This document shows, one piece after another, positions 40,928 to 50,121 of a stretch of DNA of 64,000 nucleotides (position 1 is the first letter of the stretch; each line of letters starts with the position of its first letter). The position numbers were made by a program, and so were the translations under genes. Source of the stretch: an uncultured Lachnospiraceae bacterium (lineage in GTDB: Bacteria > Bacillota > Clostridia > Lachnospirales > Lachnospiraceae); the NCBI GenBank assembly GCA_959022495.1, contig CAUEYX010000003.1, forward strand, positions 124,001-188,000. The letters are read 5' to 3'. A model generated the notes under the pieces. It worked only from the letters and a program-made list of their open reading frames with translations, searched no databases and had not been told where the DNA came from.

Positions 40928-41947
40928 ATGAAGGAAAGACTGGAACAGATCAAGGCGGAAGCGACCGCGCTCATTCAGGCGGCGGATGTGCCGGAGAAAT
41001 TAAATGACGTGCGTGTCCGTTTCCTGGGAAAGAAAGGCGAGCTGACCGCTGTTTTAAAGGGCATGAAGGACGTTGCTCCCGAGGACAGACCGAAGGTGGG
41101 ACAGCTTGTCAATGACGCGAGAGCATCCATCGAGGAGCTCATCGACGAGTATAAGACGAAGATGGAGAAAGCCATCCGCGAACAGCAGATGAAGGAGGAG
41201 GTGATCGATGTTACCCTTCCGTCTAAAAAGAATATCATGGGACACAGACACCCGAATAATATCGTGCTGGAAGAGGTGGAGCGCATCTTCGTCGGCATGG
41301 GCTACGAAGTCGTAGAGGGCCCCGAGGTGGAGTACGATGAGTATAACTTCACGAAGCTGAACATTCCGGCGGACCATCCGGCGAAGGATGAACAGGATAC
41401 ATTCTATATCAATAAGGATATCGTGCTGCGTACACAGACCTCACCTGTCCAGGCGCGTGTGATGGAGCAGGGCAAGCTCCCGATTCGTATGATCGCTCCG
41501 GGAAGAGTGTTCCGTTCTGACGAGGTGGACGCCACACATTCTCCGTCCTTCCATCAGATTGAAGGACTTGTGATCGACAAGAACATTTCCTTCGCGGATC
41601 TGAAAGGAACGCTGGAAGTATTCGCAAAAGAACTGTTCGGACCGGAGACAAAGACAAAGTTCCGTCCCCACCATTTCCCGTTCACAGAGCCCAGCGCCGA
41701 GGTGGATGTAAGCTGCTTCAAGTGCGGCGGCAGGGGATGCCGTTTCTGCAAGGGCTCCGGCTGGATCGAGATCCTGGGCTGCGGTATGGTGCATCCGCAT
41801 GTGCTTGAGATGTGCGGCATTGATCCGGAAGAGTACAACGGATTCGCGTTCGGCGTAGGTCTGGAGCGTATCACGCTTCTGAAATATGAGATCGACGACA
41901 TGAGACTGCTGTATGAGAACGATGACCGTTTCCTGAAACAGTTCTAG
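40928..41947 (+). CDS. pheS: Phenylalanine--tRNA ligase alpha subunit
   Basis: A 339-residue class II synthetase subunit. The N-terminal coiled coil is followed by motif 2 (IRMIAPGRVFRSDEVDATHS, ending SFHQIEG) and motif 3 (GFAFGVGLERITLLKYEIDD). The short Cys block CFKCGGRGCRFCKGSGW between them is common in clostridial PheS and may bind zinc. It is controlled by the T-box upstream and followed by pheT 139 bases later. Confidence 0.97.
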   Translation: MKERLEQIKAEATALIQAADVPEKLNDVRVRFLGKKGELTAVLKGMKDVAPEDRPKVGQLVNDARASIEELIDEYKTKMEKAIREQQMKEEVIDVTLPSKKNIMGHRHPNNIVLEEVERIFVGMGYEVVEGPEVEYDEYNFTKLNIPADHPAKDEQDTFYINKDIVLRTQTSPVQARVMEQGKLPIRMIAPGRVFRSDEVDATHSPSFHQIEGLVIDKNISFADLKGTLEVFAKELFGPETKTKFRPHHFPFTEPSAEVDVSCFKCGGRGCRFCKGSGWIEILGCGMVHPHVLEMCGIDPEEYNGFAFGVGLERITLLKYEIDDMRLLYENDDRFLKQF

Positions 41948-42086
41948 TTTCCCTGTCCGGCAGCGGGAACAAGGAGAGGAGCAGACCGCAGCGGCAGGAT
42001 CAAGGGGAAGACGGACAGCTTCAGCAGGAATGACATACCACTGCAGAGCGTGGTGACAGTATCAAAGTAAGAAAGGAATCAAGAAA

Positions 42087-44507
42087 ATGAATACTTCATT
42101 ATCATGGATAAAAGCATATGTTCCGGATCTTGACGTGACTCCCCAGGAGTACACGGACGCGATGACATTATCCGGAACAAAGGTAGAAGGTTATGAGAGG
42201 ATGGATCAGGATCTTGAGAAGATCGTGATCGGACAGATCGACAAGATCGAGAAGCATCCGGACGCGGATAAGCTCATCATCTGTCAGGTGAACATCGGAA
42301 CAGAGACCGTGCAGATCGTGACAGGCGCTCCTAACGTAAAAGAAGGAGACAAGGTTCCGGTCGTCTTAGACGGCGGACGCGTGGCGGGCGGACATGAGCC
42401 GGGGCAGAAGGTTGCCGGCGGCATTAAGATCAAGAAGGGTAAGCTGCGCGGCGTGGAGAGCTGCGGTATGATGTGCTCCATCGAAGAGCTGGGCTCTACA
42501 AGAGACATGTACCCGGAAGCGCCGGAGTATGGTATCTACATTTTCCCGGAGGACGCGGAAGTGGGGGCAGGCGCCATCGAAGCATTGGGCTTAGACGACG
42601 CGGTATTCGAGTATGAGGTGACATCCAACCGCGTGGACTGCTTCAGCGTGATCGGTATCGCGAGAGAGGCAGCGGCGACCTTCCGCAAGGAATTCAAGCC
42701 TCCGGTAGTGACACCGACAGGAAATGATGAAGATGTCAACGACTATGTAAAGGTAACGGTAGAGAACACAGACCTCTGCCCCCGCTACTGCGCGAGAGTC
42801 GTGAAGAATATCAAGATCGGACCGTCCCCGAAGTGGATGCAGAGGAGGCTTGCTTCTGTCGGCATCCGTCCCATCAACAACTTGGTGGATATCACGAACT
42901 ATGTGATGGAAGAGTACGGGCAGCCCATGCACGCCTATGACCTGGATACCATCGCGGACCATCATATCGTTGTTAAGACAGCAGAAAACGGCGAGAAGTT
43001 CGTCACCCTGGACGGTCAGGAGCGCACCATGGACGAGGATGTGCTTATGATCTGCGACGGCGAGAAGGCCATCGGACTTGCCGGCATCATGGGCGGCGAG
43101 AACTCCATGATCACGGATAATGTACAGACCATGCTGTTCGAGGCGGCGTGCTTCGACGGGGTAAATATCCGTAAGTCCAGCAAGCGCGTGGGCTTAAGGA
43201 CAGACGCTTCCGCCAAGTTCGAGAAGGGGCTGGACCCGAACAACGCGCAGGCAGCCATTGACCGCGCGTGCCAGCTTGTAGAAGAGATGGGAGCCGGCGA
43301 AGTGGTCGGAGGCATGGTAGATGTATACGGCAAGAAGAAAGAGCCGGTGAGAGTGCCTTTTGACGCGGATAAGATCAATGCGATGCTGGGCACAGACATT
43401 TCGGAAGAAGAGATGCTCGGTTACTTCAAGATGATCGATCTGGAGTATGACGCGGAGGCGAAGGAGGTCATCGCGCCGACCTTCCGCCACGACCTGTTCC
43501 GTCTTGCGGACCTTGCGGAGGAAGTGGCAAGATTCTATGGATATGACAACATCCCGACCACTCTTCCCACCGGAGAGGCGACCACAGGTAAGCTGTCCTT
43601 CAAGCTGCGGGTGGAGCAGGTGGCAAGAGATATCGCGGAGTTCTGCGGCTTCAGCCAGGGCATGACCTATTCCTTCGAAAGCCCGAAGGTATTTGACAAG
43701 CTTCTCATTCCGGCAGATTCCCCGCTGCGCAATGCGGTAGAGATCATGAACCCGCTGGGCGAGGATTATAGCATCATGAGGACGACCTCCTTAAACGGGA
43801 TGCTTACCTCCCTTGCGACCAACTACAACCGCAGAAATAAGAACGTGCGCCTGTATGAGCAGGGCAACATTTACCTGCCCAAATCCCTCCCGCTTACCGA
43901 ACTTCCGGAAGAGCGGATGCAGTTTACTCTGGGAATGTACGGAGAGGGAGACTTCTTCACATTAAAAGGCGTGGTGGAAGAGTTCTTTGAGAAGATTGGC
44001 ATGAAGGAGAGAGAGAAATACGATCCCAATGCCGGCAAGACGTATCTCCATCCGGGACGCCAGGCGAATATCATCTACGACGGCAAGGTCGTGGGATATT
44101 TAGGAGAGGTGCACCCGGAAGTGGCTGATACTTACGGCATCGGCGAGCGCGCGTACATCGCGGTCATCGATATGCCCGAGATCCTGCCCTACGCGACATT
44201 TGACAGGAAATACACAGGCATCGCGAAGTATCCGTCTGTGACAAGGGATATCAGTATGGTCGTTCCGAAGAGCGTTCTTGTGGGACAGATCGAGGATGTC
44301 ATCGAGAAGAAGGGCGGCGCGCATCTGGAGAGCTTCCGACTGTTCGACCTGTACGAGGGAGCGCAGATCAAGGAAGGCTTCAAGTCTGTGGCATACTCCA
44401 TTGTATTCCGCGCGAAGGACCGCACACTTGAGGAGGCGGATGTGACCGCGGCAATGCAGAAGATCCTGAAAGGGCTCGAGGAGCTGGGGATTGAACTGAG
44501 ACAATAA
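42087..44507 (+). CDS. pheT: Phenylalanine--tRNA ligase beta subunit
   Basis: An 806-residue subunit of usual length with the N-terminal tRNA-binding OB domain (EKHPDADKLIICQVN), B3/B4 editing region (YEVTSNRVDCFSVIGIAREA), B5 domain, the catalytic-like core starting FCGFSQGMTYSFESPK and the C-terminal anticodon-binding fold ending the chain. It edits mischarged Tyr-tRNA and binds the tRNA. AGAAAGGAATC lies before the ATG. The 139-bp gap after pheS shows no terminator. Confidence 0.97.
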   Translation: MNTSLSWIKAYVPDLDVTPQEYTDAMTLSGTKVEGYERMDQDLEKIVIGQIDKIEKHPDADKLIICQVNIGTETVQIVTGAPNVKEGDKVPVVLDGGRVAGGHEPGQKVAGGIKIKKGKLRGVESCGMMCSIEELGSTRDMYPEAPEYGIYIFPEDAEVGAGAIEALGLDDAVFEYEVTSNRVDCFSVIGIAREAAATFRKEFKPPVVTPTGNDEDVNDYVKVTVENTDLCPRYCARVVKNIKIGPSPKWMQRRLASVGIRPINNLVDITNYVMEEYGQPMHAYDLDTIADHHIVVKTAENGEKFVTLDGQERTMDEDVLMICDGEKAIGLAGIMGGENSMITDNVQTMLFEAACFDGVNIRKSSKRVGLRTDASAKFEKGLDPNNAQAAIDRACQLVEEMGAGEVVGGMVDVYGKKKEPVRVPFDADKINAMLGTDISEEEMLGYFKMIDLEYDAEAKEVIAPTFRHDLFRLADLAEEVARFYGYDNIPTTLPTGEATTGKLSFKLRVEQVARDIAEFCGFSQGMTYSFESPKVFDKLLIPADSPLRNAVEIMNPLGEDYSIMRTTSLNGMLTSLATNYNRRNKNVRLYEQGNIYLPKSLPLTELPEERMQFTLGMYGEGDFFTLKGVVEEFFEKIGMKEREKYDPNAGKTYLHPGRQANIIYDGKVVGYLGEVHPEVADTYGIGERAYIAVIDMPEILPYATFDRKYTGIAKYPSVTRDISMVVPKSVLVGQIEDVIEKKGGAHLESFRLFDLYEGAQIKEGFKSVAYSIVFRAKDRTLEEADVTAAMQKILKGLEELGIELRQ

Positions 44508-44526
44508 TTGTGAAAAAAATGTGAAC

Positions 44527-44563
44527 GGGGTCAGGCACCTTCCGGAAGGGGTCTGACCCCTTT
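44527..44563 (+). terminator. Hairpin after pheT, probable terminator
   Basis: GGGGTCAG (44527-44534) pairs with CTGACCCC (44553-44560), with additional internal pairing around TTCCGGAA. Only TTT follows, so termination may be partial and allow read-through to queA. Confidence 0.55.
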
Positions 44564-44625
44564 AAGAAAAAACGACAGAATATTCAGATAATAGAGTGCT
44601 CTATTTATGTAGAAAGGATAATTTA

Positions 44626-45651
44626 GTGAAAACAAGTGATTTTTATTATGACCTTCCAGAAGAATTAATCGCTCAGGACCCATTAGAGGACCGTTCTTCC
44701 TCACGGCTGCTTGTCCTTGACAAGGAAACCGGGAAGACGGAGCATCATGTATTCCGTGACATTGCCGGCTATCTGACCCCCGGGGACTGCCTGGTGATCA
44801 ATGACACGAAGGTCATTCCTGCGCGTCTGATCGGGGCAAAAGAAAAGACCGGGGCTAAGATCGAGGTGCTGCTCTTAAAGCGTGGCGCGGACGATGTGTG
44901 GGAAACACTGGTGAAGCCGGGCCGCAAGGCGAAACCGGGCACGCGGATCAGCTTCGGGGACGGGCTGCTTGTGGGTGAGGTTGTGGATATCGTGGAGGAA
45001 GGGAACCGGCTGATCCGCTTTTCGTATGAGGGGATCTTCGAGGAGATTCTGGACCAGTTAGGGCAGATGCCCCTGCCGCCATATATTACGCATCAGTTAA
45101 AGGATAAGGACCGTTATAATACGGTCTATGCGAAGAATTCCGGTTCTGCCGCTGCTCCAACAGCTGGACTTCATTTTACTCCGGAGCTGCTGGAGGAAAT
45201 TCAACAGAAGGGCGTGGATATCGCCAGGGTGACCCTTCATGTGGGATTGGGGACGTTCCGCCCGGTGAAGGTGGATGATGTGGAGAACCACCATATGCAT
45301 TCCGAGTTCTACATGATCAGCGGGGAGGCGGCGCAGAAGATCAACCGTGCCAAAGAAAACGGCGGGCGCGTCATCTGCGTGGGGACCACAAGCTGCCGCA
45401 CCATTGAGTCCGCGGCGGATGAGAATGGGCGTTTAAGCGAATGCAGTGGATGGACGGAGATCTTCATTTATCCGGGCTATCAGTTCAAGATTCTGGACGC
45501 CCTGATCACCAATTTCCACCTGCCGGAATCCACACTGGTTATGCTGGTATCCGCTCTGGCAGGAAGAGAGCATGTGCTGGCGGCATATGAGGAAGCGGTG
45601 AAGGAGCGGTACCGGTTCTTTTCATTTGGAGACGCCATGTTTATCGTATAG
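44626..45651 (+). CDS. queA: S-adenosylmethionine:tRNA ribosyltransferase-isomerase
   Basis: A 341-residue enzyme that makes epoxyqueuosine in tRNA by moving the ribosyl part of SAM to the 7-deazaguanine. Family blocks are TSDFYYDLPEELIAQDP at the start, CLVINDTKVIPARLIG, AAPTAGLHFTPELL and LHVGLGTFRPVKVDD. A GTG start at 44626 fits the family N-terminus and follows GAAAGGA. The tgt gene normally found with queA is not in the window. Confidence 0.96.
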   Translation: MKTSDFYYDLPEELIAQDPLEDRSSSRLLVLDKETGKTEHHVFRDIAGYLTPGDCLVINDTKVIPARLIGAKEKTGAKIEVLLLKRGADDVWETLVKPGRKAKPGTRISFGDGLLVGEVVDIVEEGNRLIRFSYEGIFEEILDQLGQMPLPPYITHQLKDKDRYNTVYAKNSGSAAAPTAGLHFTPELLEEIQQKGVDIARVTLHVGLGTFRPVKVDDVENHHMHSEFYMISGEAAQKINRAKENGGRVICVGTTSCRTIESAADENGRLSECSGWTEIFIYPGYQFKILDALITNFHLPESTLVMLVSALAGREHVLAAYEEAVKERYRFFSFGDAMFIV

Positions 45652-45746
45652 GGCGGAACTAGAAAGACGAAATTCCTTCAGGTATAAACAGCTTGTTCCC
45701 GGTCATAAGATAGGTGTGATAAAACAGCAGGAGAGAAGCGGGTGTA

Positions 45747-46577
45747 TTGCAGCGAAAAACAGCTCTTCTCTGTCTCATGCTCGGAGTGGTCCTTTCTTTT
45801 GCTGGGAGCTTTTCACGGCCGCTTCTGCGGGGGCAGTGCGCTGTGTATGGCCATGTATCTGCCGGGGAGGCGGAAGCAAAGGAAATGAATGAGGTCTATG
45901 GGCAGGCGCGGGATATCAAGAAAAAGAAAGATGCAGATACTCAGGATAAATTGGCGCTGCTTACAAACTTTGAGATCATCCGTCAGATGCCGGAGCTTCC
46001 CACCGGATGTGAGATCACGGCACTGACCATGATTCTGAACGACTATGGTTTCCATGTAGATAAGATGACCATGGCATCGGAATATCTGCCGAAAGTGCCT
46101 GCGGATTTTTATGAAGGGACAGACGGCAGGCTGTATGGACCTGATATGGAGGCGTATTTCGTAGGAGATCCGGCCTCCGGCGGATATATATGCGGCACAG
46201 GGGCGATTGTGTCCGCCGCGGAGGCGTTTCTGGAAGAAAGGGGCAGCAGCCTCAGGGCGGAAGACCTGACAGGGACAGATGCGAAGGATCTGTATCTCCT
46301 TGTGGATGAAGGGATACCAGTGCTGGTCTGGGTAACGATCGGCATGGAGGACCGGGACCAGGTGCAGGGATGGTATACGCAAGCCGGGGAGTGGATGGAA
46401 TGGAGCAGAAACGATCACGGAGCTGTGCTCATCGGCTGTGAGAAGGAAACCGTCACTATCGCTGACCCTCTGTCCGGCCTGAGAGTATATGCGAGGGAAA
46501 GGTTTGAGCATGTATTTGCATCCAGGGGCTCCCAGTGTGTGGCACTTCTAGAGGAAGAATTCATTCCGAAAAAGTGA
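45747..46577 (+). CDS. Exported C39-type cysteine peptidase-like protein
   Basis: A 276-residue protein with an N-terminal signal segment (about residues 5-22) and a C39 family-2 papain-like domain: Cys in ELPTGCEITALTMILNDYGF, His in NDHGAVLIG and Asp in IADPLSG. Proteins of this YvpB-like group are secreted and mostly uncharacterised. The start is uncertain: TTG at 45747 follows AGGAG at 11 bases and begins just before the hydrophobic segment. It is followed by two more exported wall proteins. Confidence 0.8.
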   Translation: MQRKTALLCLMLGVVLSFAGSFSRPLLRGQCAVYGHVSAGEAEAKEMNEVYGQARDIKKKKDADTQDKLALLTNFEIIRQMPELPTGCEITALTMILNDYGFHVDKMTMASEYLPKVPADFYEGTDGRLYGPDMEAYFVGDPASGGYICGTGAIVSAAEAFLEERGSSLRAEDLTGTDAKDLYLLVDEGIPVLVWVTIGMEDRDQVQGWYTQAGEWMEWSRNDHGAVLIGCEKETVTIADPLSGLRVYARERFEHVFASRGSQCVALLEEEFIPKK

Positions 46578-46629
46578 CTGGGAAATGCAGAAATGAAAAT
46601 ACCGGGCCGGAAAAGACAGGAGTCATAAT

Positions 46630-46674
46630 CCCCCGTGCAGGAGCATATGCTTTGAGCACGGGGGTGACTTTTTT
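46630..46674 (+). terminator. Terminator hairpin overlapping the next gene's SD
   Basis: CCCCCGTGC (46630-46638) and GCACGGGGG (46656-46664) are perfect arms, followed after TGAC by T6. It ends the C39 gene. The right arm and next bases form GGGGGTGA, the apparent SD of the LysM-GH18 gene, whose TTG overlaps the T-run. Confidence 0.7.
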
Positions 46675-47785
46675 GATCTATGTAGTGAAGAAGCAAGATA
46701 CGCTGGAAGAAATTTCACGGCAGACGGGCGTGCCTGTGTGGAAAATCGTATATGATAACCAGCTTTTTGATAGAAACATCCTGGTTCCGGGGCAGGCACT
46801 TCTGCTTCTGATGCCGGGAGAGAGCGCCAGGCTTTCAGAGGGAAAAACGGTTGGCGGATACGCGTACCCTTTTATTGAACCGGAAATCCTCGGGCAGGCG
46901 TTCCCAGCCTTAAAGGAACTGCTTGTATTTTCCTATGGTTTTACCTTTGAGGGAAATCTCATCCCGCCGCCTCAGGACGATCTGTGGATGATTGAGACGG
47001 CGTGGGCCCGCGGGGCAGAGCCGCTGATGGTCCTTACGCCTTTTTCTGGAGGGGCGTTTAATAACCAGCTTGTGAAAGTGCTGGTTGAAAATGAGGAGAT
47101 CCAGGAGAAGCTGATCAGCCAGATGCTTGTAACCGTGCGCGACAGGGGGTATGCGGGTGTTGATATTGATTTTGAATATATTCTGCCCGAGAACCGGACG
47201 CAGTATGTAGAATTTGTGGGCAAGGTCCGCCGGAGAATGAATGAATATGGATATCGTGTTTCCGTTGCCGCTGCCCCGAAAGTTTCGGATGATCAGAAGG
47301 GACTTCTCGTGGAGGGACTGGATTATGCCATGCTGGGGGAAAACGCGGATGCCATCTTTCTCATGACTTATGAATGGGGATATACCTACGGCCCCCCTAT
47401 GGCGGTAGCTCCTCTGGATAAAGTGCGGCAGGTGGTGGAATATGCGGTGTCCAAAATCTCCCCTCGGAAGCTGGTGATGGGAATCCCAAATTATGGATAT
47501 GACTGGCCTCTGCCCTATGAGCGGGGCATCACCCGGGCACGCACAGTAGGGAATGTGGAAGCAGTACAGACAGCGGCAGAATATGGCGCAGTCATCGAGT
47601 ACGCGCCGATCGCGCAGTGCCCATGGTTCACCTACCGCCAGAATGGCATGGAACATGTGGTGTGGTTTGAGGATGTCAGGAGCATGGAAGCAAAATGGAA
47701 CCTGGTAAATGAGTACGGTCTCGCGGGAGCCTGGTATTGGAATTTGATGCGGCCATTTCGTGCGAACTGGCTCATGCTTTCATAA
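46673..47785 (+). CDS. LysM-GH18 protein (YaaH-like, spore germination type)
   Basis: A 370-residue protein with one LysM peptidoglycan-binding domain (IYVVKKQDTLEEISRQTGVP to ILVPGQALLL) and a GH18 barrel with the acidic signature GYAGVDIDFEYI. YaaH-type enzymes sit in the spore or cell wall and hydrolyse cortex or glycan bonds. No ATG precedes the LysM; a TTG at 46673 gives the expected M-IYVV start, five bases after GGGGGTGA. There is no signal peptide, as in other YaaH proteins, which reach spores from the mother cell. Confidence 0.87.
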   Translation: MIYVVKKQDTLEEISRQTGVPVWKIVYDNQLFDRNILVPGQALLLLMPGESARLSEGKTVGGYAYPFIEPEILGQAFPALKELLVFSYGFTFEGNLIPPPQDDLWMIETAWARGAEPLMVLTPFSGGAFNNQLVKVLVENEEIQEKLISQMLVTVRDRGYAGVDIDFEYILPENRTQYVEFVGKVRRRMNEYGYRVSVAAAPKVSDDQKGLLVEGLDYAMLGENADAIFLMTYEWGYTYGPPMAVAPLDKVRQVVEYAVSKISPRKLVMGIPNYGYDWPLPYERGITRARTVGNVEAVQTAAEYGAVIEYAPIAQCPWFTYRQNGMEHVVWFEDVRSMEAKWNLVNEYGLAGAWYWNLMRPFRANWLMLS

Positions 47786-47907
47786 ATTCCTAAGATTTTA
47801 TTCACGCCGCTTTTATAATTTTGTGCTATACTATCCATTTAGCAGGGAAATCGGTAACAGCGGCAGGGCTGGCAGTTTCCGCGAATTGACGACAGCGGGG
47901 CATAAAG

Positions 47908-48651
47908 ATGAATTCATACAGAGAGAACAAAAGAAAAAAGAAAAAGACCGGACATGGCAGAACGGGAATGAGACCGGGAAAGCCTCGGAGAAAGCGGAAA
48001 TGGAAACAATGGGCGCGAAAGATTGTCCGCAGGAAACCATACGCGGCAGCAGGACTTTTTTTTCTGGCAGCATTGACTGTGGCGGTGGGGGTGTATTCCT
48101 GTGTGTCAGGAAGAGGATATTACGTAGATGTAGACGCCTCAGAGCCTGAGATCGATGTGCAGCTTCTCGATGTCAATCCGTACTCCAGGCCGGGGATAGA
48201 GAGCGATGGAATCAACGGCGTGGTGATCCATTATACAGCGAATCCGGGGAGCACAGCCCAGGAGAACCGGGATTATTTTAACGGTCTTCAGTATTCGCAG
48301 GCTACAGAGGCCAGCAGCAATTTTATCGTGGGGCTTAAGGGTGAGATCATACAGTGCGTGCCCACCTGGGAAGTGGCGTATGCTTCCAATGAGCGCAACT
48401 TTGATACCGTGTCCATCGAGGTATGCCATCCGGATGAGTCGGGGGAATTTACGGACGAGACTTACCGTTCCCTTGTGCAGCTGACGGCCTGGCTGTGTGT
48501 GAAATTTGACCTGTCATCGGACGATGTGATCCGGCACTATGATGTGACGGGAAAGATCTGTCCGAAATATTTTGTGGACCATGAGGATGCGTGGGAAGAC
48601 TTCAAGGAAAATGTGGGCGCCGCTATTGAGAAGACCCGGGAAGAAAACTAG
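47908..48651 (+). CDS. N-acetylmuramoyl-L-alanine amidase (Amidase_2/PGRP)
   Basis: A 247-residue protein with a very basic N-terminal tail of about 45 residues, one membrane helix (AAAGLFFLAALTVAVGVYSC) and an extracellular amidase-2 domain. Zinc ligands are expected at VVIHYTANPGS, and at His and Cys in RHYDVTGKICP, with SIEVCHPDES between them. It would cut the peptide from muramic acid. The SD is weak. It is the third cell-wall protein in a row. Confidence 0.9.
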   Translation: MNSYRENKRKKKKTGHGRTGMRPGKPRRKRKWKQWARKIVRRKPYAAAGLFFLAALTVAVGVYSCVSGRGYYVDVDASEPEIDVQLLDVNPYSRPGIESDGINGVVIHYTANPGSTAQENRDYFNGLQYSQATEASSNFIVGLKGEIIQCVPTWEVAYASNERNFDTVSIEVCHPDESGEFTDETYRSLVQLTAWLCVKFDLSSDDVIRHYDVTGKICPKYFVDHEDAWEDFKENVGAAIEKTREEN

Positions 48652-48669
48652 AATAGGAAGTCTTCATCC

Positions 48670-48698
48670 TTGCGGTCAGCGGGGAAAGTTGTTATAAT
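48670..48698 (+). promoter_or_regulatory. Probable promoter of the aro fusion gene
   Basis: TTGCGG (48670-48675) and TATAAT (48693-48698) are 17 bases apart, 72 bases before the ATG at 48771. Confidence 0.6.
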
Positions 48699-48770
48699 GG
48701 GATCGTTAAACCCGCATGTCCGCGGAAAATAAGTACCTGCGGCGGTGGGGAGAGAGGATGGAGGACGAAG

Positions 48771-49556
48771 ATGAACGATCTGGAAATGTACCGTGAGCAG
48801 CTCGCGCTGTGCGACGACAAGATCATTGACGCGCTTGTGGAGAGAAATGCCATAATTGAGAAGATCATGGCATATAAAGAAAAATACGGAATGCCGATCC
48901 TGCAGCCTGCTCAGGAGGCGAAGCAGCAGAGAAGGCTGGATGAGAAGTTGAAAGACAATAAGTACCAGGAGGAGATCCAGGATGTCTTTCGGCGTATTTT
49001 AAGGAACAGCAGACGAATACAGGCAAGGAAGCTTTTCAACTATAATATCGTGCTGATTGGCTTTATGGGCGCGGGAAAATCTACAGTCTCAGACTACCTG
49101 AGCACCATGTTTGACATGAGGCTGGTAGAGATGGACCAGGAGATCTCCGAGCGCGAGGAGATGAGCATCCCGGATATTTTCGCCACATATGGTGAAGAAT
49201 ATTTCAGGAATCTGGAGACAAACCTGTTAAAGGAGCTGCAGACTGGAAAAAACTGCATTATATCCTGCGGCGGCGGTGTGGCGCTCAGGGAAGAAAATGT
49301 CAGAGAGATGAAGAAGAACGGCAGGGTTGTCCTGCTCACGGCCAGCCCGGAAACCATCTATGAGAGGGTGAAGGACAGCAGTGACAGGCCCATCCTGAAA
49401 GGAAATAATAACGTAGAATTTATCGCGGAACTGATGGAAAAACGCAGAGAGAAATACGAGACCGCAGCCGATGTTGTCATCCAGACAGACGGCAGGACGG
49501 TCCTGCAGATTTCGGAAGAACTGCTCACAAAGCTGGCGGAGTTGGATAAAAAGTAA
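48771..49556 (+). CDS. Chorismate mutase-shikimate kinase fusion
   Basis: A 261-residue two-domain enzyme. Residues 1-88 are an AroQ-type chorismate mutase helix bundle (YREQLALCDDKIIDALVERN, then KEKYGMPILQP). Residues 92-260 are shikimate kinase with Walker A GFMGAGKST, FRNLETNLLKEL and CGGGVALREENV. It joins two separate steps of aromatic amino acid synthesis: phosphorylation of shikimate and conversion of chorismate to prephenate. The stop overlaps the next start (TAATG). No other aro genes are close. Confidence 0.92.
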   Translation: MNDLEMYREQLALCDDKIIDALVERNAIIEKIMAYKEKYGMPILQPAQEAKQQRRLDEKLKDNKYQEEIQDVFRRILRNSRRIQARKLFNYNIVLIGFMGAGKSTVSDYLSTMFDMRLVEMDQEISEREEMSIPDIFATYGEEYFRNLETNLLKELQTGKNCIISCGGGVALREENVREMKKNGRVVLLTASPETIYERVKDSSDRPILKGNNNVEFIAELMEKRREKYETAADVVIQTDGRTVLQISEELLTKLAELDKK

Positions 49557-50065
49557 TGTTTGAGAAATTTTTCCCGGATGAGTACGTGGCGTCCACGTAT
49601 ATCATCCCATTTGAAAAACTGTATGAGGAAGGTTACAGAGGTGTCATTTTTGACATTGACAATACATTGGTGCCCCACGGGGCTCCTGCGGATGAACGGG
49701 CGCGGAAACTGTTCAAGAGGCTTGCGGACATCGGATTCTCGTCCTGCCTCATCTCCAATAACCAGGAGCCGAGGGTGAAGATGTTTAACCGTGACATTGG
49801 GACAAATTATATCTATAATGCCCATAAACCGTCTACAAAAAATTATATCCGGGCTATGGAGATCATGGGGACGGACAAGTCCGATACCGTGTTCGTGGGA
49901 GATCAGCTGTTCACAGATGTGTGGGGCGCGAAACGGGCAGGTATCCACAATATTCTGGTGCGCCCCATTCACCCGAAAGAGGAGATTCAGATCGTGCTTA
50001 AACGGTATCTTGAGAAGATTGTGCTCCATTTCTATAAAAAAAGATTGAAAAATAGCAAAAATTAG
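49556..50065 (+). CDS. YqeG family HAD-type phosphatase
   Basis: A 169-residue HAD hydrolase with the nucleophile motif GVIFDIDNTLVPHGAPA, the second motif CLISNNQEPR and the last acidic motif FVGDQLFTDVWGAKRAG. YqeG is conserved in Firmicutes and in Bacillus lies near aroD and yqeH. Its substrate is unknown. Its ATG overlaps the stop of the aro fusion, and the basic C-terminal end (FYKKRLKNSKN) is typical. Confidence 0.9.
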   Translation: MFEKFFPDEYVASTYIIPFEKLYEEGYRGVIFDIDNTLVPHGAPADERARKLFKRLADIGFSSCLISNNQEPRVKMFNRDIGTNYIYNAHKPSTKNYIRAMEIMGTDKSDTVFVGDQLFTDVWGAKRAGIHNILVRPIHPKEEIQIVLKRYLEKIVLHFYKKRLKNSKN

Positions 50066-50073
50066 TATAGAAT
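50045..50073 (+). promoter_or_regulatory. Promoter of efp
   Basis: TTGAAA (50045-50050) and TAGAAT (50068-50073) are 17 bases apart, overlapping the end of the YqeG gene and 49 bases before the efp ATG. Confidence 0.6.
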
Positions 50074-50121
50074 CTAGAGATAGAGCGTCTGCTCAGATGC
50101 ACGATTGAAGGAGGAAGACAA

